A stretch of 64,000 nt of DNA from NCBI GenBank assembly GCA_965243835.1, contig OZ251578.1:434001-498000 (forward strand), in the 5' to 3' direction. Shown piece after piece: positions 1-8,395 of the stretch. The first letter of the stretch is position 1. The number at the start of each line of letters is the position of its first letter. The DNA is from G965202665 sp965243835 (lineage in GTDB: Bacteria; Actinomycetota; Acidimicrobiia; Spongiisociales; Spongiisociaceae). Position numbers and translations under genes: made by a program. The notes beneath the pieces were generated by a model, which was given only the letters and a program-made list of their open reading frames with translations, did not search any database and was not told the DNA's origin.

Positions 1-2
1 AA

Positions 3-1697
3 AATACTGGACTGGTCGGGTCCGTTGCGGCGCATGCTGGCCGGGGTTTGAACCGGCGGGGGCGGGGCGGATAGGAGCACGCCGGTGGTTTCGGTGGGAA
101 CGGTGGGGATTTTTTCGGTGTCTCCTTGGTCGTCGAGGCGGGTGTCGATCTCGAACACCGCGAACTCTTCGAAGAAGCCGGGGCGGGGGCGCAGGTAGAC
201 CGTCTCCGTGTCGCCCGGGATTTCGTAATCCAGGGAGGCCCGCAGGGGCTCGGCGGGGGAATATTCGCCTTCCGGCAAGCCCAACGGGTCGTAGCACCAC
301 GCTTCCTCCACCGCGCACAGCTCAAACGCCGGCCAGCCGTCCGCCTGCCAGCCGGTGAAGAAACCTTCCTCCCCGTCGGCGGACTCCACCAGGGCGTACA
401 TCGAGATAACCCGGAAATCGGGAAACCCTTCCTCCGTCTCCTCGGTGGAATCGAAGTAGATCACCGACTCCAGGGTGAACCGCACCCGGTCGTTGTCCAG
501 GGAGTCGCCCACTCCCAGCGTCGACAGTTGCGGGTAGCCCTCGGTGGTTCCTTGCCGGCCCAAGCCGGCGTCTATTTCATAGATGGCGTAGAAGCCGTTG
601 AACGTGTTCTCCGCGGTCAGGTAGACGGTGGATGCCTCCTCCGGGATCAGAAAACCGGCGGTTCCCCGCAACGGGCCGTCGTCGCTGAAATACCCGTCCA
701 GTCCGGTTCCGGCGAACGGCCGCTCCCGCCGGGCGAAACCGTCGGGGGTGCGCACCTCGAAGAACATGTCGGCCAGGGTTTCCAGGTAGCCGGAGGTTAC
801 TTCCGCCGCGGCGTGCACCATCATAAGCCGCATGCCCGGCGGGGGCGGGCCGCCCGGCCCGGCCTCCTCCGGGAAATCCACCCCTTCCACGGCGAAACGC
901 AGGCTGAAGTCGATGTCCTCGATGTGGAACGAATCGCCTACCCGGAAAGTGCCCCCCTCCGGGATGAAAACGGCGTCGGTGCCCGGTTCCCCGACCGGGC
1001 CGCGGGCGGGGTCGACGGAGAACCGGCGGCGGCGCACGGGAATGTCGCGGTCGGCGATGACCGGTTCCAGATTCACCGCCAGTTCCACCCCGGAGGCGTC
1101 CGCGGGAATCTGATAGCCGACGGAGCCCCGCACCGACAGGCCGGGCAGGTAGGAGCCGTCCAGGGAGACGTCGGCGAAGTCGAAAGTGTCGTACCAACGT
1201 TCCCCGCCGGGGGTGCTTACCTCGATGTCCTGCCAGGGCAGGAAAATCTGCGGGGAGTCGGTGAGGTTCTCCACCAGCAGATGAAACCGGATGTGCCGCA
1301 AATCGGCTAGGGGTTCCTCCCCCCGGCGGTCGGTTTCCGGGTAGGTGACCGCCTCCAGTTCCACCCGGAAAATCGGATCATCGCCGAAGTCGTCCTCCGG
1401 AACAAAGTCGTCCTCCCCGGCAAAATCGTCCCCCGGGGCGGGTTCGCTTGTCGGGATGGAGTCGTCTTCCGGGGCGGGGTCATCCGTTGATAGGGGGGAG
1501 ACGGGCGGGGCGTCCGTAGCGGGGGTCTGCGGGGGAGCGGGGAGGGAGGAGGGCGGGGCGCTCCCGGTCGGGGCGGGGGCGACGGGGGAGGAGGTGGCGG
1601 GGGGAACGGAGGTTTGTCTCCCGCAGGCCGCGACGCATGCCGCCAGCCCCAGGACCGCTCCCGCCGCCAAAACTTTCCGCACCGCCGACGGTTTCAT
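3..1697 (-). CDS. Secreted lipoprotein with repeated beta-rich modules, C-terminus cut by window edge
   Basis: The frame is open from an ATG at 1697 to the left edge without a stop, so only the N-terminal 565 codons are seen. Residues 1-25 are a lipoprotein signal peptide (basic MKPSAVRK start, hydrophobic core, lipobox ending LAAC or VAAC). A Pro/Ser/Asp/Glu-rich linker follows to about residue 105. After it come several similar modules, each with a phrase of the type VGDSF or VGDSL followed by an RF-L-VE beta strand; this resembles DUF4352-type telokin-like extracellular domains, an inference from pattern only. Likely lipid-anchored on the outer face of the membrane; ligand unknown. Antisense frames here are also open but lack a signal peptide or recognisable domain. 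Confidence 0.75.
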   Translation of the reverse strand, partial: MKPSAVRKVLAAGAVLGLAACVAACGRQTSVPPATSSPVAPAPTGSAPPSSLPAPPQTPATDAPPVSPLSTDDPAPEDDSIPTSEPAPGDDFAGEDDFVPEDDFGDDPIFRVELEAVTYPETDRRGEEPLADLRHIRFHLLVENLTDSPQIFLPWQDIEVSTPGGERWYDTFDFADVSLDGSYLPGLSVRGSVGYQIPADASGVELAVNLEPVIADRDIPVRRRRFSVDPARGPVGEPGTDAVFIPEGGTFRVGDSFHIEDIDFSLRFAVEGVDFPEEAGPGGPPPPGMRLMMVHAAAEVTSGYLETLADMFFEVRTPDGFARRERPFAGTGLDGYFSDDGPLRGTAGFLIPEEASTVYLTAENTFNGFYAIYEIDAGLGRQGTTEGYPQLSTLGVGDSLDNDRVRFTLESVIYFDSTEETEEGFPDFRVISMYALVESADGEEGFFTGWQADGWPAFELCAVEEAWCYDPLGLPEGEYSPAEPLRASLDYEIPGDTETVYLRPRPGFFEEFAVFEIDTRLDDQGDTEKIPTVPTETTGVLLSAPPPPVQTPASMRRNGPDQSSI

Positions 1698-1789
1698 ACG
1701 CCGTACCCTACGGGATCAAACCTCCCATAGTCGCCCCTCCGCCGCCCGGCGGACCTCCGTCCGGGGAGGGGGAGCGGGCGTCCGGGCGA

Positions 1790-2968
1790 TCAGACGGCGT
1801 GTTGGTAAACGGCCGTCTCGAAGTCCAGGTAACCGCCCACCGACGTCGCATCGGCGAACGGGAAAATCTGGGTGGCCCAAAACCCGCCCACGCCGTTGCT
1901 CCGGTCGATCCAGTAGTAGAGGTTGGCCAGGCCCGCCCAGGCCAGCGAACCGGCCGGGCGTCCGGTGGGGGCCTCTTCTTCGTTGATCATAAAAGTCAAC
2001 GCCCAAGACTTGGGCATGCCGGGGAAAAACTCGGCGTAGTTGGAAAGGGTCGGGATCACTCCGGGGAGGCCCTTGATTTTCATATCCCCTTCCAGCCCGT
2101 TGCGCTCCGCCTGCTCCACGGTTTGCCTTTCCAGCACCGGCCCCTTCGGCCCCATCCCGTCGTTCAACCACATCCGGATGAACTTGGAGTAGTCCTCGGC
2201 GGTGGAATACAGGCCGTGGCCGGCCATATGCACCTCCGGGTCGGCGGGCAGTTCAAAGCCCATCGGCTCCAAGGAACCGTCCTCCGCCCGCTGATGGATG
2301 TCGGCTAGGCGGTTGCGCATGTTCTCGTTGAGCGTGAAGGAAGTGGACTTCATCCCCAAAGGTTCCAGAATGCGTTCATGCATCACCTCCCCCAGCCTTT
2401 TCCCGGCGATGCCCTCCACCACTTGCCCGGCCCAGTCGATATTGGAGCCGTACTCCCACTCCTCGCCCGGGTCGAACAGCAGGGGCGTGGTCAGGGAAGC
2501 CCGCGAGGAAGTGATCACGCTCGGTTGGCCGTGCTCCTCCGCCAGGCGGTTGTAGGTTTCGTTGAAAAAGTCGTAGCCGAACCCGGCGGTGTGCAGGAGC
2601 AACATGCGGGTGGTTACGTCCCGTTTCGGAGGGCGCAACATCGGGTCGCCGTTCTGGTCGAACCCGTCCAGCACCTGCAAATCCCCGATTTCGGGGGCGT
2701 AGTTTTTGGCGGGCGCGTCCAGGTCCAGCCGTCCGTCTTCCACCAGTTGCAGACAGGCCGTGCCGGCGATGGCTTTGGTGGTGGAAAAAATGGCGCACAC
2801 CGTGTCGGTGGTCATAGCCGTCTCCCCGCCCAAGACCCGCACCCCGGCCGCTCCCCGGTAAATGTCCGTCTCCCGGTTGGTGGCCACCGCCGCCGCTCCG
2901 GGGACCCGCGGGCTGCCCGCGACCACTCCCTGCAGGACGGCGTCCGCCGCTGTTTGCAAATCGCCCAT
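1790..2968 (-). CDS. Serine hydrolase, class C beta-lactamase/esterase fold
   Basis: A 392-residue protein of the beta-lactamase class C / penicillin-binding-protein-like family, which acylates a serine to hydrolyse esters, amides or beta-lactams. The SxxK nucleophile motif is STTK at residues 62-65, and the YxN element appears as YGSN in the context WEYGSNIDW. No signal peptide is seen, so it is probably cytoplasmic and more likely an esterase or EstB-like enzyme than a true beta-lactamase. The ATG at 2968 is chosen because GGAAGGAG lies a few bases upstream; an in-frame start 10 codons earlier would place that site inside the gene. The substrate cannot be read from sequence. Confidence 0.85.
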   Translation of the reverse strand: MGDLQTAADAVLQGVVAGSPRVPGAAAVATNRETDIYRGAAGVRVLGGETAMTTDTVCAIFSTTKAIAGTACLQLVEDGRLDLDAPAKNYAPEIGDLQVLDGFDQNGDPMLRPPKRDVTTRMLLLHTAGFGYDFFNETYNRLAEEHGQPSVITSSRASLTTPLLFDPGEEWEYGSNIDWAGQVVEGIAGKRLGEVMHERILEPLGMKSTSFTLNENMRNRLADIHQRAEDGSLEPMGFELPADPEVHMAGHGLYSTAEDYSKFIRMWLNDGMGPKGPVLERQTVEQAERNGLEGDMKIKGLPGVIPTLSNYAEFFPGMPKSWALTFMINEEEAPTGRPAGSLAWAGLANLYYWIDRSNGVGGFWATQIFPFADATSVGGYLDFETAVYQHAV

Positions 2969-3111
2969 TGTCAAACTCCTTCCGCTGATAAAAGGCATCC
3001 GGTTCCCAACCTACCCGCCCGCCCTTGGGCGCGCCCGTCTCAACGGGGAAATTTATTTGGCCGGAAAGACGGGGTTGCGACCGCCCGGAGCGGAGGAGCG
3101 GAGGAGGGGAG

Positions 3112-3206
3112 TGGCGGAGGCGGACGGGAATCGAACCCGCCGGGGCGCTTACGCACCCCCACTGGTTTTGAAGACCAGGGAGCCCACCAGGCGCTCGTTC
3201 GCCTCC
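3112..3206 (-). tRNA. selC: tRNA-Sec (selenocysteine), anticodon UCA, CCA encoded
   Basis: The minus strand gives a long tRNA: a 5-prime acceptor GGAGGCG pairs with CGCCTCC at the 3-prime end, followed by discriminator G and encoded CCA (3112-3114). The anticodon stem CTGGT/ACCAG encloses a loop with UCA (RC of 3169-3171), which reads UGA. A long variable arm (GGGGGTGC-GTAA-GCGCCCC) and the T-loop TTCGATT complete the fold. Total length is 95 nt with CCA, as expected for tRNA-Sec and too long for an ordinary tRNA. It implies that UGA is recoded as selenocysteine somewhere in this genome; no selA, selB, selD or obvious selenoprotein gene lies in the window. Confidence 0.93.
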
Positions 3207-3317
3207 GCCCCCAGGATACCCCGCTCTCCGGTCCCCCCTGCCGCCGGACGCCGACTAACATTTCCCCAAAACGCCGTCCCCCGCCGGAGGACGGGACGCC
3301 CGACCCGACAGGATGAT

Positions 3318-3629
3318 ATGCACTCCACCGACAACCGGGACAAGTTCGAAGCCAACGGCTATCGGATTCTGCCCGGCTGGCGGGTGGGTCATCTGCGGGA
3401 AGAGTCGGCCACCCGCTCCGGGCTGTTGGTGCCCGCCGGCACCGAATCCACCACCGACGCCCTGGCCCTGGTGGACATTATGACCGGGTTGCGGTTTTGG
3501 GCCGTGCCCACCGGGGCGTGGCGCTTCCTGTGGCCGGACAGCGGACGGGTGGCGGTGGCGGTGCGCGAATCCCAGATAATCGCCGAAGAGCGGGACTCCT
3601 CCCCCGCCGATGAGAACTCCTATCTCTGA
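3318..3629 (+). CDS. Small protein, possibly GroES-like fold
   Basis: A 103-residue protein starting at ATG 3318. It is not confidently recognised. The layout WRVGHLREESATRSGLLVP, then a loop, then VAVRESQIIAEE recalls the first and last strands of the co-chaperonin GroES (a DRVLV..EE.T.SGLVLP opening and a VRESDILAV ending), but the middle does not match and no groEL is adjacent. It lies 24 bp upstream of hflX in the same direction, so the two may be co-transcribed. The reading frame extends upstream across the antisense of tRNA-Sec; I chose the ATG after the tRNA because nothing before it resembles the protein. Confidence 0.5.
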   Translation: MHSTDNRDKFEANGYRILPGWRVGHLREESATRSGLLVPAGTESTTDALALVDIMTGLRFWAVPTGAWRFLWPDSGRVAVAVRESQIIAEERDSSPADENSYL

Positions 3630-3653
3630 GGCTCGCCGCCTGGTCCGGTTCCC

Positions 3654-5003
3654 GTGACCGCCGAGGAAACGGGCCGGGGGCGCCGCCGCCTCACCGCCAC
3701 CGTAACCGACCTGGAAGTCGCCCGGCAACGGGCTTTCCTGGTGGCGGTGGACTTCACCGCCGGGGCCCCCGGAGCCCTTGGAGCCGCCGCCTCCTCCGAT
3801 CCCGGCGCCCGTTCCGACCGGAGGCTGGAGGAGTTGGCGTTGCTGACCGACACCGCCGGTTCCACCCCGGTGGGGGAGGTGACCGTGAAACGGGACAAAC
3901 CCCATCCGGCCACTTTCATCGGCTCCGGCCAAGCCCGGGAAGCGGCCCGGGAAGCGGAGGCCCTGGATGCGGACGTGGTGGTGTTCGACCACGACCTCAC
4001 CCCCGGTCAGCAACGCAACCTGCAAGCCGTATTCCAATGCGACGTGGTGGACCGGGTGGCGGTGATCCTGGACATTTTCGCCCAGCACGCCGCCAGCCGG
4101 GAGGGGATGATCCAGGTGGAGTTGGCCCTGTTGCGCTATCACCTGCCCCGGTTGCGCGGCCAGGGGACCGCCCTCAGCCGTTTGGGGGCCGGGATCGGAA
4201 CCCGGGGGCCGGGGGAGACCAAACTGGAAACCGACCGGCGGCGGATAATGAGCCGCCTCGCCCATCTGGAACGGCAGTTGAAAAAAGTGCGAGGGGCCCG
4301 GGCCGCGCAACGCAAGTCGCGCGCCGCCTCCCGCATTCCGGTGGCGGCCCTGGTCGGATACGCCAACGCCGGCAAGTCGACCTTGATGAACGCCCTCACC
4401 GATGCGGATGTGAAAGTGGAGGACCGGCTGTTTTCCACCGTGGACTCCACCATTCGCCGCTGTCCGTTGCCCGGCGGGGGGCGGATTCTGCTGTCGGACA
4501 CGGTGGGGTTCGTGGAGCGCCTGCCCCACCAGCTGGTGGAGGCCTTTCACACCACCCTGTCGGAGACCGCCAACGCCGACCTGTTGCTGCATGTGGTGGA
4601 CGCCTCCCATCCCGGGGCGGAGCGGCAGATGACGGCGGTGCGGGAAGTGCTGACGGCCATCGGGGCCGCCTCCGTTCCCGAGTTGGCGGTGTTCAACAAA
4701 GCCGACATCGCCGACTCCTCCGACCTGAGCCGGCTGGAATACCGCCACCCGGCGGGGATTGCGGTTTCCGCCCGTTACGGAACCGGCTTGGACGGTTTGC
4801 GGGAAATGATCCTCTCCTACCTGGCCCGGGGGTCGGAACTGCTGGAGTTGCTGGTTCCCTACCGGAACGGGGAGGCCCTGGCCCGTCTGCGCCGGGACGG
4901 GGAAGTGTTGAAAGAAAACCATTTGGAGGCGGGGACGCAGGTCAGCGTCCGCCTCCCCCCCTCCGCCGCCGCCCGCTACCGGGAATACGAAATAGGAGCC
5001 TAA
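3654..5003 (+). CDS. hflX: GTPase HflX, ribosome-splitting factor
   Basis: HflX is a P-loop GTPase that binds the ribosomal E/A site region and splits stalled or heat-damaged 70S ribosomes. At 449 residues it has the usual length. The N-terminal domain carries HPATFIGSGQ and VVVFDHDLTPGQQRNL, followed by the glycine-rich linker GIGTRGPGETKLETDRR typical of HflX. The G domain has Walker A GYANAGKST from residue 235, DTVGFV (G3) and NKAD (G4). A short C-terminal domain follows. Translation starts at GTG 3654, just after the preceding small gene. The following flavoenzyme gene begins 60 bp downstream. Confidence 0.96.
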   Translation: MTAEETGRGRRRLTATVTDLEVARQRAFLVAVDFTAGAPGALGAAASSDPGARSDRRLEELALLTDTAGSTPVGEVTVKRDKPHPATFIGSGQAREAAREAEALDADVVVFDHDLTPGQQRNLQAVFQCDVVDRVAVILDIFAQHAASREGMIQVELALLRYHLPRLRGQGTALSRLGAGIGTRGPGETKLETDRRRIMSRLAHLERQLKKVRGARAAQRKSRAASRIPVAALVGYANAGKSTLMNALTDADVKVEDRLFSTVDSTIRRCPLPGGGRILLSDTVGFVERLPHQLVEAFHTTLSETANADLLLHVVDASHPGAERQMTAVREVLTAIGAASVPELAVFNKADIADSSDLSRLEYRHPAGIAVSARYGTGLDGLREMILSYLARGSELLELLVPYRNGEALARLRRDGEVLKENHLEAGTQVSVRLPPSAAARYREYEIGA

Positions 5004-5062
5004 AACCGGTAGTCGCCCGGCTCCGTATGCCGATTTTGCGCGTCGGCCTTTACAATGGGGGG

Positions 5063-6205
5063 ATGGGAAACGGGTCCTCCGCCGATGTGATCGTGGTCGG
5101 GTTGGGCGCGCACGGCGCGGCCGCCGCCTCCGCCTTGGCGCGGCGCGGCCGGACCGTGCTCGGCTTCGATACGCACGCCCCTCCCCACGACTTCGGGTCC
5201 AGTCACGGGGAGACGCGGGTAATCCGGGAAGTGTACGGGGAGCATCCCGCCTATGTGCACATCGTGCAGCACGCCTACCGGCTGTGGCGGCGGCTGGAGG
5301 AAGAAGCCGACCCGCCCGCGGAGTTGCTGCGCATCACCGGCGGGATTTCCATCGGTCGGCCGGAAAGCGAAATGGTGGAGGGCGTGCGCCGTTCCGCGCA
5401 GGAGCATGACCTGCCCTTTGAGCTGTTGGAGGCGGATGCCATCCGCGCCCGCTGGCCGCAGTTCAACCCGCAACCGGGAATGGCGGGGGCCTACGACCGC
5501 AACGCGGGGGCCCTGTTCGTGGAGCCGTGCCTGCGGGCCCTGTTGTCCGACGCGGCGCGGGGCGGGGCCCGGCTCCGCATGCGGGAGCCGGTGCGGCGCT
5601 GGCATCCGGACGGGGAGGGGATCCGGGTGTACACGGAGGAAGGGGAGTACTCCGCGGACGGCATCGTGTTCGCCGCCGGAGCGTGGAATCGCCGGTGGGT
5701 GTCCAAACTGGAGTTGCCGTTGCGGGTGGAACGGCAGGTGCTGACCTGGTTCCAACCCGCCCAACCGGAACTGTTCCGACCCGACCGGTGCCCCAATCAC
5801 GCCTGGGAGTGGGCCCCCGGCCGATGGCTGTATTGCCAGCCCGACTTCGGACGGGGGGTGAAAGTCGCCTTTCACCACAACGGGGAAATGCACGACGACC
5901 CCGACCAACTGGAACGGGAGGTGCGCCCCGCCGACGAAGACGACCTGCGGGAGGCCGTCTCGGATATATTGCCCCGGTTGGGCGGGGAGATCCGGCGGTC
6001 GGCGGTGTGTATGTACACCGACACCCCCGATGAGCATTTTCTGCTGGACCGCCATCCCGGCCATCCCAACGTGGTCATCGTCAGCGCCTGCTCCGGGCAC
6101 GGGTTCAAGTTCTCGCCCGCCATCGGGGAGATAGCGGCCGATTTGGTCGTCGGTCGCGAATCCCCCTACGATGTTTCCATGTTCGGCATCGGACGGTTTT
6201 TGTGA
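5063..6205 (+). CDS. FAD-dependent sarcosine oxidase / N-methyl-tryptophan oxidase family
   Basis: A monomeric amine oxidase of the MSOX/SolA family, oxidising an N-methyl amino acid (sarcosine gives glycine, formaldehyde and H2O2). The N-terminus has the FAD Rossmann motif VVGLGAHGAAAASALARRG and the family phrase GSSHGETRVIREVY. The covalent flavin cysteine is present in the C-terminal phrase VCMYTDTPDEHF, and HGFKFSPAIGE is the usual C-terminal FAD-binding segment. At 380 residues it is full length. The ATG at 5063 places the dinucleotide motif six residues in; an in-frame ATG 12 codons upstream is possible. The carbonic anhydrase gene follows within 15 bp, so the two probably share a transcript. 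Confidence 0.9.
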   Translation: MGNGSSADVIVVGLGAHGAAAASALARRGRTVLGFDTHAPPHDFGSSHGETRVIREVYGEHPAYVHIVQHAYRLWRRLEEEADPPAELLRITGGISIGRPESEMVEGVRRSAQEHDLPFELLEADAIRARWPQFNPQPGMAGAYDRNAGALFVEPCLRALLSDAARGGARLRMREPVRRWHPDGEGIRVYTEEGEYSADGIVFAAGAWNRRWVSKLELPLRVERQVLTWFQPAQPELFRPDRCPNHAWEWAPGRWLYCQPDFGRGVKVAFHHNGEMHDDPDQLEREVRPADEDDLREAVSDILPRLGGEIRRSAVCMYTDTPDEHFLLDRHPGHPNVVIVSACSGHGFKFSPAIGEIAADLVVGRESPYDVSMFGIGRFL

Positions 6206-6219
6206 AGGAGGCCCTGAGC

Positions 6220-7041
6220 ATGTCGGCGCGGAATACGGCGGGGATGACCAGGCGGCAGTTTCTGCGCAAGGGTTCGTTGACCGCTCTGGGATCGGTGGGC
6301 GGCTTGTCAGCGCTGTTGGCGGCCTGCGGAGGAGAGGAGGCGGCGGCGGAATGGGGATACTCCGGGGCCATGGCTCCCGGCGCCTGGGCGGAGTTGTCGC
6401 CCGAATACGAGAACTGCGGGGCGGGGGAGAGGCAGTCCCCGATTGACATCACCGGCTACGCAGCGGGCGATCCGCCGCCGCTCGGGTTCTCCTACGGGGC
6501 CGCCCCGACCGGGATGACCAACAGCGGGCACGCCGTCTACATTCACTATGCGGAGGGGGCCCGGTTGGAGTTCTCCGGACGCTCCTACCAGTTGCAGCAG
6601 GCTCATTTCCACACGCCGGGCGAACATCTGCTGGACGGGGAGTCCTTTGCGGCCGAGTTGCACCTGGTGCACCGGCGGGAGTCCGGCGGGCTGGCGGTAG
6701 TCGGGTTTCTGTATCGGCCGGGGGCGCCCGACCCGATGTTGGAGGAGTTGCTGAACCGGGCGCCGGCGGCCGGGGAGGCGACGGGCGACGAAGACGGCTC
6801 CCTGGACGGGTTGAACTCCGCCGTCCTGGTCCCGGAGGAGCGGGGGTTTTACATGTATCAGGGTTCCACCACCACCCCGCCCTGCACGGAACCGGTGGAA
6901 TGGTTCGTGATGGCGCAGGCGGGGACGGTGTCCGGGGAGCAGACGGAGCGGTTGCAGGCCGCCGCTTCGGGCGGGCCGAACAACCGTCCCGTGCAACCGC
7001 GCAACGGACGGGAGATCGTCTTCACCGGTTCCCGCAGGTGA
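6220..7041 (+). CDS. Alpha-class carbonic anhydrase, Tat-exported lipoprotein
   Basis: Hydrates CO2 to bicarbonate using a His3-Zn site. The protein begins with a Tat signal (RRQFLRKG), a hydrophobic stretch and a lipobox ending LLAAC, so it should be exported folded and lipid-anchored. The catalytic domain shows ERQSPIDI, the zinc ligands in QAHFHTP (two His) and ELHLVH (third His), and the conserved TTPPCTEPVEW near the C-terminus. The ATG at 6220 is chosen because AAGGAGG sits about eight bases upstream; the earlier GTG overlapping the previous stop lacks this. A Tat lipoprotein carbonic anhydrase may supply bicarbonate at the cell surface; that role is inference. Confidence 0.93.
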   Translation: MSARNTAGMTRRQFLRKGSLTALGSVGGLSALLAACGGEEAAAEWGYSGAMAPGAWAELSPEYENCGAGERQSPIDITGYAAGDPPPLGFSYGAAPTGMTNSGHAVYIHYAEGARLEFSGRSYQLQQAHFHTPGEHLLDGESFAAELHLVHRRESGGLAVVGFLYRPGAPDPMLEELLNRAPAAGEATGDEDGSLDGLNSAVLVPEERGFYMYQGSTTTPPCTEPVEWFVMAQAGTVSGEQTERLQAAASGGPNNRPVQPRNGREIVFTGSRR

Positions 7042-7084
7042 GTTCCAGCGAGGCGCCGGCGCTCTTCGCCGGGGGCCGGGGGCG

Positions 7085-7828
7085 TCAGTCCCGGAGGCGG
7101 TCGGCCCGCATGGCGGCCCCGATGATGCCCGCCTGGTTGCGGAAGGCGGCGGGGACGATGGGGGCCCGACTGCGCAGGAGCGGTCCGAACAGGGGGAACT
7201 GGTTGGAGACGCCGCCGCCTATCACCAGCAGGTCGGGGGAGAAGAGGCGGTCCAGCTTGGCGAAGTAGTCGTTGAGGCGCTCCGCCCATTCCGCAAACGA
7301 CAGACCCTCCTCGACGCGCACCCGATTGGAGGCGATGCGCTCCGCCGGCTTGCCCCCCATCTCCAAAAAACCCAGTTCGGTGTTGGGAACCAGGGCGCCG
7401 TCCATCAGCAAAGCCGAACCGATGCCGGTGCCCAGCGTGATTACGAGCACCACCCCCCGGCGCCCGGCGGCCGCCCCCGTCCCGGCTTCGGCCAGGCCGG
7501 CCGCATCGGCGTCGTTGATCACCGCCGCCGGACGACCGCAGGCGGCGGCGAACAGGGAGCGGGCGTCGGTTCCTATCCAGGAGTCGTCCACGTTGGACGC
7601 CGACAGGGTTATCCCGTCGCGGACGATGGCCGGAAAAGCGACGCCGACCGCTCCCGTCGTTTCCGGGAAAACCTCCGCCACTTGCCGCACCGTCTCCGCC
7701 ACCGCTTCCGGACGCGCCGGTTGCGGGGTTTCCAGACGGAACCGTTCCGCCGTCAGGCGCCCCGCATTCACATCCACCGGGGCCCCCTTAATGCCGCTTC
7801 CCCCGATGTCGATTCCCAGCACGGTCAT
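7085..7828 (-). CDS. ppgK: Polyphosphate glucokinase (ROK family)
   Basis: Phosphorylates glucose to glucose-6-phosphate with inorganic polyphosphate (and often ATP), an actinobacterial hallmark enzyme. The 247-residue protein starts with the phosphate-binding loop GIDIGGSGIKG, has the catalytic VINDADAAGLAEA and the PPGK-specific segment TLGTGIGSALL plus VPNTELG. The usual ELGH His is replaced by Phe (ELGFLEM). It overlaps arsC by ATGA, so both are translated from one minus-strand message. Together with gnd, divergently transcribed beyond arsC, it feeds the pentose phosphate pathway. Confidence 0.92.
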   Translation of the reverse strand: MTVLGIDIGGSGIKGAPVDVNAGRLTAERFRLETPQPARPEAVAETVRQVAEVFPETTGAVGVAFPAIVRDGITLSASNVDDSWIGTDARSLFAAACGRPAAVINDADAAGLAEAGTGAAAGRRGVVLVITLGTGIGSALLMDGALVPNTELGFLEMGGKPAERIASNRVRVEEGLSFAEWAERLNDYFAKLDRLFSPDLLVIGGGVSNQFPLFGPLLRSRAPIVPAAFRNQAGIIGAAMRADRLRD

Positions 7829-8277
7829 CAGTTCGGGTCCCCGAAGGCGGCGGGGGGCGTTTCCAGCTCGCGCAAGAGCCCCCGCACCAGTTCCTCAATC
7901 CGGTCCCGGATGGGGCGGATGTCGGCCGCTTCCCGCCCGGCCGGGTCGGGCAAATCCCAGTCCAGATAGCGTTTGCCCGGCAACACCGGGCAGGCATCCC
8001 CGCATCCCATGGTCACCACCACGTCCGCCGCGGCCGCCGCCTGGTCGGACAAAAGTCGCGGGCGGGCGTCGGCCAAGTCGACGCCCCGCTCGGCCATCGC
8101 TTCCCGCACCGCCGGGTTGATCCGGTCGGCGGGCAGGGAGCCGGCGCTGAGAACCTTTACCCGGTTTCCCCCCAGACTGCGGAGAAAACCGGCCGCCATT
8201 TGCGAGCGTCCCGCGTTATGCGCGCATACGAACAACACCACCGGCGGTTCGGTGCGGGGGGCGGGTTGGCCGCTCAT
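7828..8277 (-). CDS. arsC: Arsenate reductase, low-molecular-weight phosphatase type
   Basis: Reduces arsenate to arsenite using a phosphatase-like P-loop cysteine. The 149-residue protein has the loop VCAHNAGRSQMA near residue 18 and a second cysteine-bearing segment TMGCGDACP followed by PGKRYLDWDLPDP, the arrangement of actinobacterial ArsC enzymes that recycle through thioredoxin or mycothiol. It is first in a two-gene minus-strand unit with ppgK and no arsenite exporter is nearby, so whether its main job is arsenate detoxification cannot be settled here. Confidence 0.9.
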   Translation of the reverse strand: MSGQPAPRTEPPVVLFVCAHNAGRSQMAAGFLRSLGGNRVKVLSAGSLPADRINPAVREAMAERGVDLADARPRLLSDQAAAAADVVVTMGCGDACPVLPGKRYLDWDLPDPAGREAADIRPIRDRIEELVRGLLRELETPPAAFGDPN

Positions 8278-8395
8278 CGCCCCCCATCATACCGGCGGGC
8301 GGGCCCCGGTCCGGCGGGTATGCGGGCCCCGGGTCCGGCGGGCGGGGGGCGGCGGGTTGCGGTAGATTACGAGGGCCGCCGACGGGGAGGATGTT

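Noticed and set aside
126..1310. 394-codon plus-strand frame at left edge
   Set aside because: The minus-strand lipoprotein with signal peptide and modular domains explains the region and is open to the window edge.
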